A stretch of DNA of 64,000 nt, from NCBI RefSeq assembly GCF_000308695.1, contig NZ_BAGG01000088.1, positions 1 to 64,000 on the forward strand, written 5' to 3'. The number at the start of each line of letters is the position of its first letter. The stretch's first letter is position 1. Shown here piece by piece: positions 50,460-57,761 of this stretch. Origin of the DNA: Nocardia takedensis NBRC 100417 (GTDB lineage Bacteria; Actinomycetota; Actinomycetes; Mycobacteriales; Mycobacteriaceae). Position numbers and translations under genes: made by a program. The notes under the pieces are model-generated. The model worked only from the letters and a program-made list of their open reading frames with translations. It ran no database searches and was not told the DNA's origin.

Positions 50460-51713
50460 TCAGCCGCCGACGCGCCACTGCTGGGTCATGTCCGCCACGA
50501 CTTCGGGCAGTCGCTGCACGAGTCGGCCGCGCGCGAGCTTGTTCCAGAACGGCTCGCCCAACACACTCGCGGCCATCGCCGGGTTGGTCTCCATATCGAT
50601 GTGGCGGGGCACCAGATCGCCGACGATGTAGGCCCAGCGGCTCTGGCGGTCGGCCCAGTTGAAGTTCGGCAGCGGGGTGCGCAGGGCCAGCGTCTGCCCG
50701 TTGACCTGGGCGCGCACGGTCGCGGGCGCGAAGACGCCGGGCGCGCGCACGCCGGGGACGGCGGGTTTGCCCGCGACGGTGCTGATGTAGGTCAGGACCC
50801 GGCCCATCGCGCCGCGACCGCGCGAGGTGGCATCCCACTGGTCGGCGACGACGTGGTTCTGCTCGCGGTCGGTCATCGCGATCAACGCGTCCACGAAACC
50901 TTTGGTGGCGCCCGCGCCGAGGCCGGCCCACGCGGTGCGCAGCGCCTCGTCGATCACCCCCGCCGCGTACAACTCCTCGATACCCGACATCCCGCGCGCG
51001 ACGTAGGCCTCGTGCATCGGCACCAGGTCCAGGAAGATGTGCTTCTGCATGACCATCAGCCGGGTCTGGTACCAGCTCAGATCCTGCGCGGTCAGGCGCG
51101 GCCCCTCGGCGGCCAGCAACCGGATGTCACCGGGGACCTGCGCGACCAGTTCCGGCGGGGTGGCGCGCAGCAGGTCGGCGACGGCCGTGCCGAGTTGGTG
51201 GATGCCCGGCAGGTCGACCAGCAGGCCGACATCGCTCATGTCGAAGAACCCGGAGGCGAAGGACCCGCCCGCGATCCCGGCCAGACCCGCCCAGTAGAAC
51301 TCGGGGTGCGCGGTGGCCAGGCGCAGATAGTTCACATACACCTGGTTGAAGGTGGCCTCGTTGGCCCGCACGCCACGGGTCGGGTCCCAGGCCGCGAGAT
51401 CGATCTTCGCGTTGTCGGTGGCCACCACCAGCCAGTACTGGTGCAGCAGTGTGGCGTACCGTGACGGATCGATCCCGTCGGCACGGGCCTGTTCGACCGC
51501 GGTCCGCAGCGTCGACTCCTCCAGCGGGAGAACGGGGTTCAGCCCGCCGCCGTTCTCGCCCTCGCCGTTGACGACGGGAAGATCGAGGTAGAGCGAGTAG
51601 GCGGGTACGGCCTGGGCCGCGGGAATCGCGCTCAGGCCCAGCAGAAGACAGCTGAACAGCCCGACCAACCGGGCGAGCGTGCGGACGGCGCGTCCGACGG
51701 GGTGGTGCGTCAT
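50460..51713 (-). CDS. Secreted protein of unknown function
   Basis: The 417-residue protein begins with a Sec signal (Met-Thr-His-His, basic, then a Leu-rich core and Ala-Gln-Ala cleavage site near residue 35). The mature protein is Trp/Tyr/Asn-rich and mostly helical, with repeated patterns such as Tyr-Trp-Leu-Val-Val-Ala-Thr-Asp-Asn and Met-His-Glu-Ala-Tyr, but no known domain is recognised. It is probably exported to the cell surface. ATG 51713 is chosen because the signal peptide then has normal length; the ribosome site is weak. Its closest upstream neighbour is the SOS membrane protein gene on the same strand, 112 bases away. Confidence 0.7.
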   Translation of the reverse strand: MTHHPVGRAVRTLARLVGLFSCLLLGLSAIPAAQAVPAYSLYLDLPVVNGEGENGGGLNPVLPLEESTLRTAVEQARADGIDPSRYATLLHQYWLVVATDNAKIDLAAWDPTRGVRANEATFNQVYVNYLRLATAHPEFYWAGLAGIAGGSFASGFFDMSDVGLLVDLPGIHQLGTAVADLLRATPPELVAQVPGDIRLLAAEGPRLTAQDLSWYQTRLMVMQKHIFLDLVPMHEAYVARGMSGIEELYAAGVIDEALRTAWAGLGAGATKGFVDALIAMTDREQNHVVADQWDATSRGRGAMGRVLTYISTVAGKPAVPGVRAPGVFAPATVRAQVNGQTLALRTPLPNFNWADRQSRWAYIVGDLVPRHIDMETNPAMAASVLGEPFWNKLARGRLVQRLPEVVADMTQQWRVGG

Positions 51714-51825
51714 TGCAGGGTCCCGTAATCGATCGTGGCACTCAGGCGTTCGGTCAGGTCGACTGCACCGTAGCAACACGTTCCAGTCGCTGATCGATGA
51801 ATTCGGACATCTTGTCGGGAACGGT

Positions 51826-52233
51826 TCAGCGGGGGAAGTTCTCGCCGGGCACCGAGCGGTATTCGGCGGCGACCGGCACCGGAGCTGGGTCCGTCTCCGG
51901 AATGAGCCCGGCCCGCCAGTGCGCCAAGCCGATCAGCGCCGCCACCACCAGCGCGCTGAGCAGCGCCGCCGCGGCCAGCACCGCGTAACCCACCTGCGCC
52001 TGCTCGACGCTGTCCACCCGCTGGGGCGCGCAGCGCACGGGCGTACGGGTCGACCGGTGCCCGCGGTAGGCCATGGCCGCCGCGGGCCTTCCGGCCCGGG
52101 GGCGACGCACCGCGACATGGCGCGGACCGCGCGTCGCCGGACGGTGTTCGAACACCGGCTCGAGCTCGGCCGGAATCAGATCTTCGCTGGTGGGAGCGGT
52201 GGAGGCGAGGGCGGTGCGGGTTGCGGTCTTCAT
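51826..52233 (-). CDS. ChiZ/DivS-like SOS cell-division membrane protein lacking LysM
   Basis: The 135-residue protein has a basic N-terminal region (about 1-85, with Pro-Arg-His-Val-Ala-Val-Arg), one membrane segment (about 86-110), and a short external tail ending Glu-Asn-Phe-Pro-Arg. Its place, divergent from lexA with SOS boxes between, equals M. tuberculosis Rv2719c (ChiZ), a peptidoglycan-binding division inhibitor. ChiZ has a C-terminal LysM domain; here no LysM residues are found before or for 23 codons after the TGA. It therefore more resembles DivS of Corynebacterium. GGAGG eight bases before ATG fixes the start. It likely halts division during DNA damage. Confidence 0.75.
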   Translation of the reverse strand: MKTATRTALASTAPTSEDLIPAELEPVFEHRPATRGPRHVAVRRPRAGRPAAAMAYRGHRSTRTPVRCAPQRVDSVEQAQVGYAVLAAAALLSALVVAALIGLAHWRAGLIPETDPAPVPVAAEYRSVPGENFPR

Positions 52234-52283
52234 CGGACAAACCTCCGTGAGGGGTGGCTGCGGGTGGCTCGAAGGGACGCTAG

Positions 52284-52299
52284 TCGATCACTTGTTCGA
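52284..52299. promoter_or_regulatory. SOS box upstream of the ChiZ/DivS-like gene
   Basis: TCGATCacttGTTCGA differs from the actinobacterial LexA consensus TCGAACnnnnGTTCGA by one base. It is 51 bases upstream of the divergent gene's ATG. Confidence 0.75.
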
Positions 52300-52362
52300 A
52301 GAACCGATGCCGGATTTCTACCACGCCCCGCCGACAAAGTCAGCCCGAACACCCGACATGCG

Positions 52363-52378
52363 TCGAACAGATGTTTGA
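52363..52378. promoter_or_regulatory. SOS box upstream of lexA
   Basis: TCGAACagatGTTTGA matches the LexA consensus at eleven of twelve fixed positions and lies 62 bases before the lexA GTG, so LexA represses its own gene. Confidence 0.85.
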
Positions 52379-52440
52379 AACATCGTCGTGGCCGGACTAA
52401 ATTCAGACGCGCGAGTTCATCAACAGGAAGGCGGTTGCCG

Positions 52441-53169
52441 GTGAGCCACACAGACGACACGGGTGAGGAGAGCGGAGCCGGGGCGGACCCGTCCTCGACC
52501 GGAGCAGACCTCACCGTGCGTCAGCGCAAGGTACTCGAGGTCATCCGCACCTCGGTCAGCGAGCGCGGCTACCCGCCGAGCATCCGCGAGATCGGCGACG
52601 CCGTGGGTCTCACCTCCACCTCCTCGGTCGCCCACCAGTTGCGCGCCCTGGAACGCAAGGGCTATCTACGGCGCGATCCGAATCGTCCACGCGCGGTGGA
52701 CGTGCGCGGACTCGACGAAGCCGTGCGCGCGGTCACCACGCTGCCCGGCGCGGCGGTCGAGGACACCGAGACCGGCGTGGACAACGGCCACCCGGCCCCT
52801 ACCTACGTGCCGGTGCTGGGTCGCATCGCCGCGGGCGGTCCGATCCTGGCCGAACAGGCCGTCGAGGACGTCTTCCCGCTGCCGCGCGAACTGGTCGGCG
52901 ACGGGTCGCTGTTCCTGCTGAAGGTCGTCGGACAGTCCATGGTCGACGCCGCCATCTGCGACGGCGACTGGGTGGTGGTGCGTCAGCAGAACGTGGCCGA
53001 CAACGGTGACATCGTGGCCGCGATGATCGACGGCGACGCGACGGTGAAGACGTTCAAGCGCACCGGGTCGGAGGTGTGGCTGATGCCGCACAATCCGCTG
53101 TTCGAACCGATCCCCGGCAACGACGCCCGCATTCTCGGCAAGGTCGTCACGGTCATCCGCAAGATCTGA
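52441..53169 (+). CDS. lexA: SOS repressor LexA
   Basis: The 242-residue protein has an N-terminal winged helix-turn-helix (about 24-85), the Ala131-Gly132 self-cleavage site in Arg-Ile-Ala-Ala-Gly-Gly, and the catalytic dyad Ser166 (Val-Gly-Gln-Ser-Met-Val-Asp) and Lys203 (Thr-Val-Lys-Thr-Phe). RecA-ssDNA stimulates cleavage and derepresses SOS genes, including the divergent membrane gene. GTG 52441 is the start; AGGAAGG lies nine bases upstream and the N-terminal residues before the HTH are an acidic linker, as in other actinobacteria. It is divergent from the ChiZ/DivS-like gene and followed by a strong terminator. Confidence 0.96.
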   Translation: MSHTDDTGEESGAGADPSSTGADLTVRQRKVLEVIRTSVSERGYPPSIREIGDAVGLTSTSSVAHQLRALERKGYLRRDPNRPRAVDVRGLDEAVRAVTTLPGAAVEDTETGVDNGHPAPTYVPVLGRIAAGGPILAEQAVEDVFPLPRELVGDGSLFLLKVVGQSMVDAAICDGDWVVVRQQNVADNGDIVAAMIDGDATVKTFKRTGSEVWLMPHNPLFEPIPGNDARILGKVVTVIRKI

Positions 53170-53180
53170 CCCGCGTCTCC

Positions 53181-53227
53181 CAACGGGACAGCGCCTCCTC
53201 GGGGAGTCGCTGTCCCGTTGCCTTTTC
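53181..53227 (+). terminator. Rho-independent terminator after lexA
   Basis: CAACGGGACAGCG, a 14-base loop, then CGCTGTCCCGTTG and CCTTTTC. The 13-bp stem begins 11 bases after the lexA stop. Confidence 0.85.
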
Positions 53228-53323
53228 GGCCCGTCAACCCCGTCGGGCCGATCCGTCCGGGACACCGCAGCCGAATGACACACTCGGAACGGCGAATTCA
53301 CCCTCGACCGCTCAGCCTACATT

Positions 53324-53335
53324 GTGACCGGTCAC
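53324..53335. promoter_or_regulatory. Palindrome upstream of the lipase gene
   Basis: GTGACCGGTCAC is a perfect 12-bp palindrome next to TACATT, a -10-like hexamer, about 200 bases before the lipase start. It may be an operator. Apart from this and the lexA terminator the 363-base gap 53170-53532 shows nothing else. Confidence 0.35.
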
Positions 53336-53532
53336 CGAACGCGGTCCATTCCTTGTGATGATTCATGCACACCGGAAGTGTTCGCGGCCACCACCGTTCA
53401 GCTACTCTCTGACTCCGGAGGGTGCCGGTCCGTGGCAGCCGGTGTCGGGGCCGGGGGCATCTCCGCCGCGCACACCCAGTATCTCCACCGCGCGAGCGCC
53501 GCACCGCCCCCGGATACAAAGGATTCACCGCC

Positions 53533-54720
53533 TTGCCCAGAACGCTGACCAGGATTCTGATCATCCTGATCACCCTGTTCACTGCGGGTTCGCTGATGAG
53601 CTCCGCCTCCGCCGATCCGCTCTATCCCTCCCCCGACCCCGATCCGTTCTACACCGCGCCCGCCGACCTGTCGGCGAAAGCGCCCGGCGACGTAATCCGC
53701 ACCCGCCGCATCGATACCGGCATGTATGTCGGCACCGAAGGGTGGCAGGTGGCATTCCGCTCGACCAATTCGGGCGGCGACGCGATCCTGGGCGTCACGA
53801 CGGTGCTGCTGCCCTCGGGCGTGCGCAATCCCCCACTGGTGTCGTATCAGGCGCTGATCAATTCGCTCGGCAGCAAATGCAATCCCTCCAAATCGCTGTT
53901 CAACGGTGAACTCCAGGACGCGATGGGCGCGATGCTGCCGATCGGTCGCGGCTGGGCGATCTCGCTGCCGGACTATCTCGGCCCGAATGTCGCCTACGGC
54001 GCGGCGAAGCTGAGCGGCATGGTCACCTTGGACAGCGTGCGCGCGGTCCAGCGCGCGACCGAGATCGGGCTGTCGAATTCCCCGGTCGCGATCGCGGGCT
54101 ATTCCGGCGGCGGTATGGCCTCGGCGTGGGCGGCCGCACTGCAACCCACCTACGCTCCCGAGTTGAAGCTGGCCGGGGTCGTGGCGGGCGGTATCCCGGC
54201 CGATCTGGAGGAGATGGCATTGGGCCTGGGCTTCGCGCCGCATCCCGGTTTCGGTCTGGCCTTCGCCGCCGCGATGGGCCTGGAACGCGAATACCCGGAC
54301 CGGTTGCCGATCTCGGATCAGCTGAATCCGACCGGATTGTGGTTCCGCGAGTTCACCCACGACGAATGCCGCCGTTTCCTGTTGTTCCACGGCGCGATGC
54401 GCAGCGCGGACCAACTGGCCGCCTCGAAATCACTGATGGACAGCCCGGCGGCGCGGGAAGTGCTGCACGAGAACAGCCTTCGGGATTTCCCCGGAACCCC
54501 CACCGCCCCGATGTACATCTGGCAGGGCGTCTACGACACGCTGACGCCGTTCGATTCGGTGAAACAGACCGCCGACCGTTATTGCCGCGCGGGCGCGCCG
54601 CTCACCTTCGTCCCCTATGAGATCGCCGAACACATGACGACGGCGGCGGCCGGTTTCGCCGACGCCTGGAATTATGTCGAAGCGCGCTTCCGCAACGAGG
54701 CGCCGCCCGTTCGCTGCTGA
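53533..54720 (+). CDS. Secreted lipase (LIP family, alpha/beta hydrolase)
   Basis: The 395-residue protein begins with a Sec signal (Leu-Thr-Arg, Ile/Leu-rich core, Ala-Ser-Ala cleavage near residue 27). The mature domain has the nucleophile elbow Gly-Tyr-Ser191-Gly-Gly-Gly, acid Asp335 in Gly-Val-Tyr-Asp-Thr-Leu-Thr-Pro, and His367 in Ala-Glu-His-Met-Thr-Thr, completing a catalytic triad typical of actinobacterial secretory lipases related to Candida LIP. It likely hydrolyses host or environmental triglycerides. The TTG start at 53533 is chosen because AAAGGA lies nine bases upstream and the signal peptide then starts correctly. Confidence 0.88.
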   Translation: MPRTLTRILIILITLFTAGSLMSSASADPLYPSPDPDPFYTAPADLSAKAPGDVIRTRRIDTGMYVGTEGWQVAFRSTNSGGDAILGVTTVLLPSGVRNPPLVSYQALINSLGSKCNPSKSLFNGELQDAMGAMLPIGRGWAISLPDYLGPNVAYGAAKLSGMVTLDSVRAVQRATEIGLSNSPVAIAGYSGGGMASAWAAALQPTYAPELKLAGVVAGGIPADLEEMALGLGFAPHPGFGLAFAAAMGLEREYPDRLPISDQLNPTGLWFREFTHDECRRFLLFHGAMRSADQLAASKSLMDSPAAREVLHENSLRDFPGTPTAPMYIWQGVYDTLTPFDSVKQTADRYCRAGAPLTFVPYEIAEHMTTAAAGFADAWNYVEARFRNEAPPVRC

Positions 54721-54778
54721 CCGGCGATTTCGCGCGGGACGCGATCGGACCCCCGACCCGAGTGCGCGGACTCGCGCG

Positions 54779-54822
54779 AAAAAAGGGCCGGGAACGGAGT
54801 TCCGTGGTCTCCGTTCCCGGCC
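54779..54822 (-). terminator. Strong terminator for the minus-strand peptide gene
   Basis: A perfect 14-bp stem (GGCCGGGAACGGAG with its complement, nine-base loop) is followed, on the minus strand, by six T. It stands six bases after the stop of the 23-codon gene and points away from the lipase, which has no T-run on its own side. Confidence 0.88.
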
Positions 54823-54827
54823 ATTCC

Positions 54828-54899
54828 TCACGGAAGCAACAGCATCCCGAGGAATCCCTGGATCGCACTCACGAGCGACTCGACGAAGTTCGGAATCAT
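54828..54899 (-). CDS. 23-residue hydrophobic peptide (micropeptide)
   Basis: ATG at 54899 is preceded by AGGGAAG four bases upstream. The product is 23 residues: a short start (Met-Ile-Pro-Asn-Phe), a helix with one Glu and Ser/Gln on one side, and a Leu-rich end (Gly-Met-Leu-Leu-Leu-Pro). It is hydrophobic, net charge about -1, and long enough to insert in or lie on a membrane as one helix. A dedicated terminator follows directly. No family is recognised; the layout rather than the codon usage supports reality, since 23 codons are too few to test. Confidence 0.6.
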   Translation of the reverse strand: MIPNFVESLVSAIQGFLGMLLLP

Positions 54900-54964
54900 G
54901 ATTCTTCCCTTTCTCTGCGTGATCACGGCGCCACGCCGCACACCGGTCGAGCGGGCTCGAACCT

Positions 54965-54978
54965 GACCACACGTGGTC
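54965..54978. promoter_or_regulatory. Palindrome upstream of the micropeptide gene
   Basis: GACCAC-AC-GTGGTC is a 6+2+6 inverted repeat about 66 bases before the ATG at 54899, a possible operator or promoter-proximal regulatory site. The rest of the gap up to 55074 holds no other gene. Confidence 0.4.
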
Positions 54979-55074
54979 GCCGCCGCGATATCTCATGAGG
55001 TATTCGATGTCACGGGACCCGGGGATGGGCGCGCGGCGAAGCGAATACGCCGCTGCGCGCGCGACAATGGCGCG

Positions 55075-55692
55075 GTGACGGAACTGGTGTGGTACGCCGC
55101 CTACGGCTCGAACATGCACAGCGCCCGCCTGCGCTGCTATCTCGCCGGTGGCACTCCCGAGGGCGGCGCGATCACCCTGCCGGGCTGCCGGGATTCGACC
55201 GCGCCGCGCGCCACCGTCGCCCGCACCCTGCCCGGCATCGTCTACTTCGCGACCGAATCGCTGACCTGGACCGGTGGCCGCGCTTTCTACGACCCCGACG
55301 GCGCGGGCGAGACCCCGGTCCGCGCGTATCTGATCACCGCCGAACAGTTCGCCGACTTGGTCGCCCAGGAGATGTACCGGCCGCCCGGTCCCGATCTCGA
55401 CCTCACCGAAGCCCTCGCCACCGGTCGCCAGTCCCTCGGCCCCGGCCGTTACGAAACCCTGGTTCACGCGGGAACTCTCGACACCCACCCCTTGCTCACC
55501 TGCACCGCGCCCCGGCACTACACCGGCCTGCCGGGCAATCCGCCCTCGCCCGCCTACCTGCGGCACCTCGCGGCCGGTCTGGTCGAATCCCACCACTGGT
55601 CCGTGCCGCACGTGGCCCGATACCTCGCCACCCGCCCCGGAGCCGAGTCGCGCTGGACGCCGGAAACCGTTGCGGCGGTGCTGGAGTCGTAG
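55075..55692 (+). CDS. Gamma-glutamylcyclotransferase-like (YGSN motif) protein
   Basis: The 205-residue soluble protein opens with Trp-Tyr-Ala-Ala-Tyr-Gly-Ser-Asn-Met near residues 6-14, the glycine-rich loop of GGCT/ChaC-like folds, and has Arg-Ala-Tyr-Leu-Ile-Thr and Gln-Glu-Met-Tyr farther on. The catalytic Glu is expected around Val-Ala-Gln-Glu-Met (about residue 100). Such proteins cleave gamma-glutamyl peptides or related amides; substrate unknown. GACAAT lies six bases before GTG 55075, suggesting a leaderless message. This differs in fold details and lacks the membrane anchor of the other cyclotransferase-like protein at 36147. Confidence 0.75.
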   Translation: MTELVWYAAYGSNMHSARLRCYLAGGTPEGGAITLPGCRDSTAPRATVARTLPGIVYFATESLTWTGGRAFYDPDGAGETPVRAYLITAEQFADLVAQEMYRPPGPDLDLTEALATGRQSLGPGRYETLVHAGTLDTHPLLTCTAPRHYTGLPGNPPSPAYLRHLAAGLVESHHWSVPHVARYLATRPGAESRWTPETVAAVLES

Positions 55693-55698
55693 GGGGGC

Positions 55699-57651
55699 TC
55701 AGACCGCGACGGTGACCGAATCCGGATCCACCGCCCCCGCGTCGACCCGCGCCGGGGACAGTGCGGTGACGGCGCGGGCGATCGCGTCGGAATCGGCGAG
55801 GGTGACCGAGTCGACGCCGGGGCGGATGCCGACGGCCGTGGACCAGTGCACCGATTCGGTGGGGATGCCGAAGGCGAAGCGGCGCGGATGGGGCGTGTCG
55901 GTCGCGTCCACCACGCGGTGCGGACGCGGCGTCACGGCCAGACCGCCGGTCTCGTGCACGACGCCACCGGATTCGAGGCGGAAGGGGGTGCACTGGCCGG
56001 TGGTGAGCAGATGCAGCAGCAACGGGTCGGCGGTGCGGCGCAGATCCGGTTCGGGAAGTCTGGCCTCGATGAGCGTGCCGGTGCGCACGCGGAAGTCGGC
56101 CACCCGGGGCGACCAGGCGACATAGCGTTGGTCGCGGACGTCGACGCAGACGACGGCGGCGGGACCGAGCACCTCCAGCACGCCCGCCTCGACCAGCGCG
56201 CCCATCTGCTCGACGCGATCGCCGGGCGGTCCGATGGACAGGTAGGAGTTCAACGGCGTGAACCAGGTGTAGAGGTCCTCTGCGTGCGAGCGCGGGGTGA
56301 GCGCGCCGCGGTCCACGGCGTAGCGCAGTTCGTTCCTGACATCGCGCAGGACGTCCAGGGCCGCCTTCACGGGGCTGCTGAGATTGCCGCGGCGGGCGTC
56401 GGCGACGTCGCGGGCGAGGTGGTCCAGGATCCAGGCGCGGAATTCGCTCTGGCCCTGGAATTCTCGTCCCCCGGTGGGGTCGGCCACCAGCGACCAGTCC
56501 CACTTCCGATCGGCGAGACCGTAGGCCGCGAGCAGGCGGTCGATGCCGGTGCGCGCGGACGCGGCGCGGTCGAGGGCGTCCAGGAAGGCCGGGCGTTCGG
56601 CCGCGCGGCCCTGCGCGGCCAATCGCGTCGCGTAGTAGACGCTTTCGACCTCGCGGGCGATCAGGGGCCACAGGTCCCGTTTGAAGTCGACGGCCCCGCG
56701 CGCGTCGCGCAGCTCGCGGATGGCCTCGACGGTGAGGTAGCGCGGGATGTGCCTGCCCGCCACGCCTTTCTCGTTGTCGCCGCGCGCGTGGTAGGGGATG
56801 CCGCGCCGGGACAAGGCGTACAGGCGGGGTTCGTCACCGCAGGCGCGGTAGACCAGTCTGCCGTCCTCGCGGTGGAATTCGCCGCCGCGGCCGGTGCTGA
56901 GCAAGGCCATGTAGTCGAAGAAGTTCAGGCCGAGACCGCGCAACAGGACCGGTTCGCCCGCCGGGATGTCGGTGAGGTCGATGTCGGCGGGGTTGCCGGG
57001 CGGGAGGTAGCGCAGGTGGTGGATGCGGGCCAGACTGGCCGCTCTGGCTTCGGCGCGGGTGGGCCGCACCGGGAGATGACCTGGGGTCAGCACGACGGCG
57101 TCCAAGTCGTGCAGGCGGGTGCCGTCCTCGAGGCGCACACCCTGGGGTCCGACCGTGCGGCCGTGGGTGTCCGCGAGCGCCACGGCGCGCGAAGCGTGCA
57201 CGACCACCTCGACGTGGCGCGGAGCGCGGGCGAGCACACGATCGAAGCAGGCGCGCAGGTAACTGCCGTAGAAGGCGCGGGTCGGATAGCTGTTCGGGCC
57301 GAGAGCGGCGGCCTCGGCCAGCGTGCGCCGGTCCAGATCCGGGGTGGGCTCGGCGGTGATCGCCACGGCCCAGTCGTACAGGGACGGACCCGGTTCGATC
57401 GGGCCGTCGATCCGCGCGCTGTCGTCGGTGTACACGGTGATCTGACAGGCCACCGTGTTGGTGAGCAGATGCCGGGACTGATCGCTGCGCCACACGTGGC
57501 CCGCGCCGGGGGCCGCAGGGTCCACCACGTGCACCCGCAGGAGGTCGAAGGACGGGGCCGCGCGCTCGTTCGCGCACAACCGCTCCAGGACCGACAGGCC
57601 CCGCGGCCCGAGCCCGATGATGCACAGACGGAACACCTCAGCGTCACCCAT
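55699..57651 (-). CDS. FAD/NAD(P)-binding monooxygenase, CreE-like
   Basis: The 650-residue protein starts with the dinucleotide motif Ile-Ile-Gly-Leu-Gly-Pro-Arg-Gly-Leu-Ser-Val-Leu-Glu-Arg (residues 10-23), the signature of the NAD_binding_9 group, then His-Val-Trp near 62 and Leu-Thr-Pro-Gly-His-Leu-Pro in the second Rossmann part. A long unassigned C-terminal region follows. CreE, the aspartate N-monooxygenase of the cremeomycin pathway, belongs to this group and has about this length. It lies 110 bases after a PcaB/CreD-type lyase gene on the same strand. If orthologous, it oxidises L-aspartate to nitrosuccinate. Without that context a general oxidoreductase is all one could say. Confidence 0.65.
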   Translation of the reverse strand: MGDAEVFRLCIIGLGPRGLSVLERLCANERAAPSFDLLRVHVVDPAAPGAGHVWRSDQSRHLLTNTVACQITVYTDDSARIDGPIEPGPSLYDWAVAITAEPTPDLDRRTLAEAAALGPNSYPTRAFYGSYLRACFDRVLARAPRHVEVVVHASRAVALADTHGRTVGPQGVRLEDGTRLHDLDAVVLTPGHLPVRPTRAEARAASLARIHHLRYLPPGNPADIDLTDIPAGEPVLLRGLGLNFFDYMALLSTGRGGEFHREDGRLVYRACGDEPRLYALSRRGIPYHARGDNEKGVAGRHIPRYLTVEAIRELRDARGAVDFKRDLWPLIAREVESVYYATRLAAQGRAAERPAFLDALDRAASARTGIDRLLAAYGLADRKWDWSLVADPTGGREFQGQSEFRAWILDHLARDVADARRGNLSSPVKAALDVLRDVRNELRYAVDRGALTPRSHAEDLYTWFTPLNSYLSIGPPGDRVEQMGALVEAGVLEVLGPAAVVCVDVRDQRYVAWSPRVADFRVRTGTLIEARLPEPDLRRTADPLLLHLLTTGQCTPFRLESGGVVHETGGLAVTPRPHRVVDATDTPHPRRFAFGIPTESVHWSTAVGIRPGVDSVTLADSDAIARAVTALSPARVDAGAVDPDSVTVAV

Positions 57652-57761
57652 ACCGCCAAGCCTCACACCGAAGCTGTTGCGCGCCAACACCTTCGCCGCG
57701 CATGTGTCAGGTCGCCCACCAGCGCCCCACCACAGTGCCAGATCGCCACACCGGAGCATCG

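Noticed and set aside
51757..51828. Programmed TGA readthrough of the ChiZ/DivS-like gene
   Set aside because: Sense codons continue in frame for 23 triplets, but no SECIS-like structure or conserved domain was seen; chance is enough.
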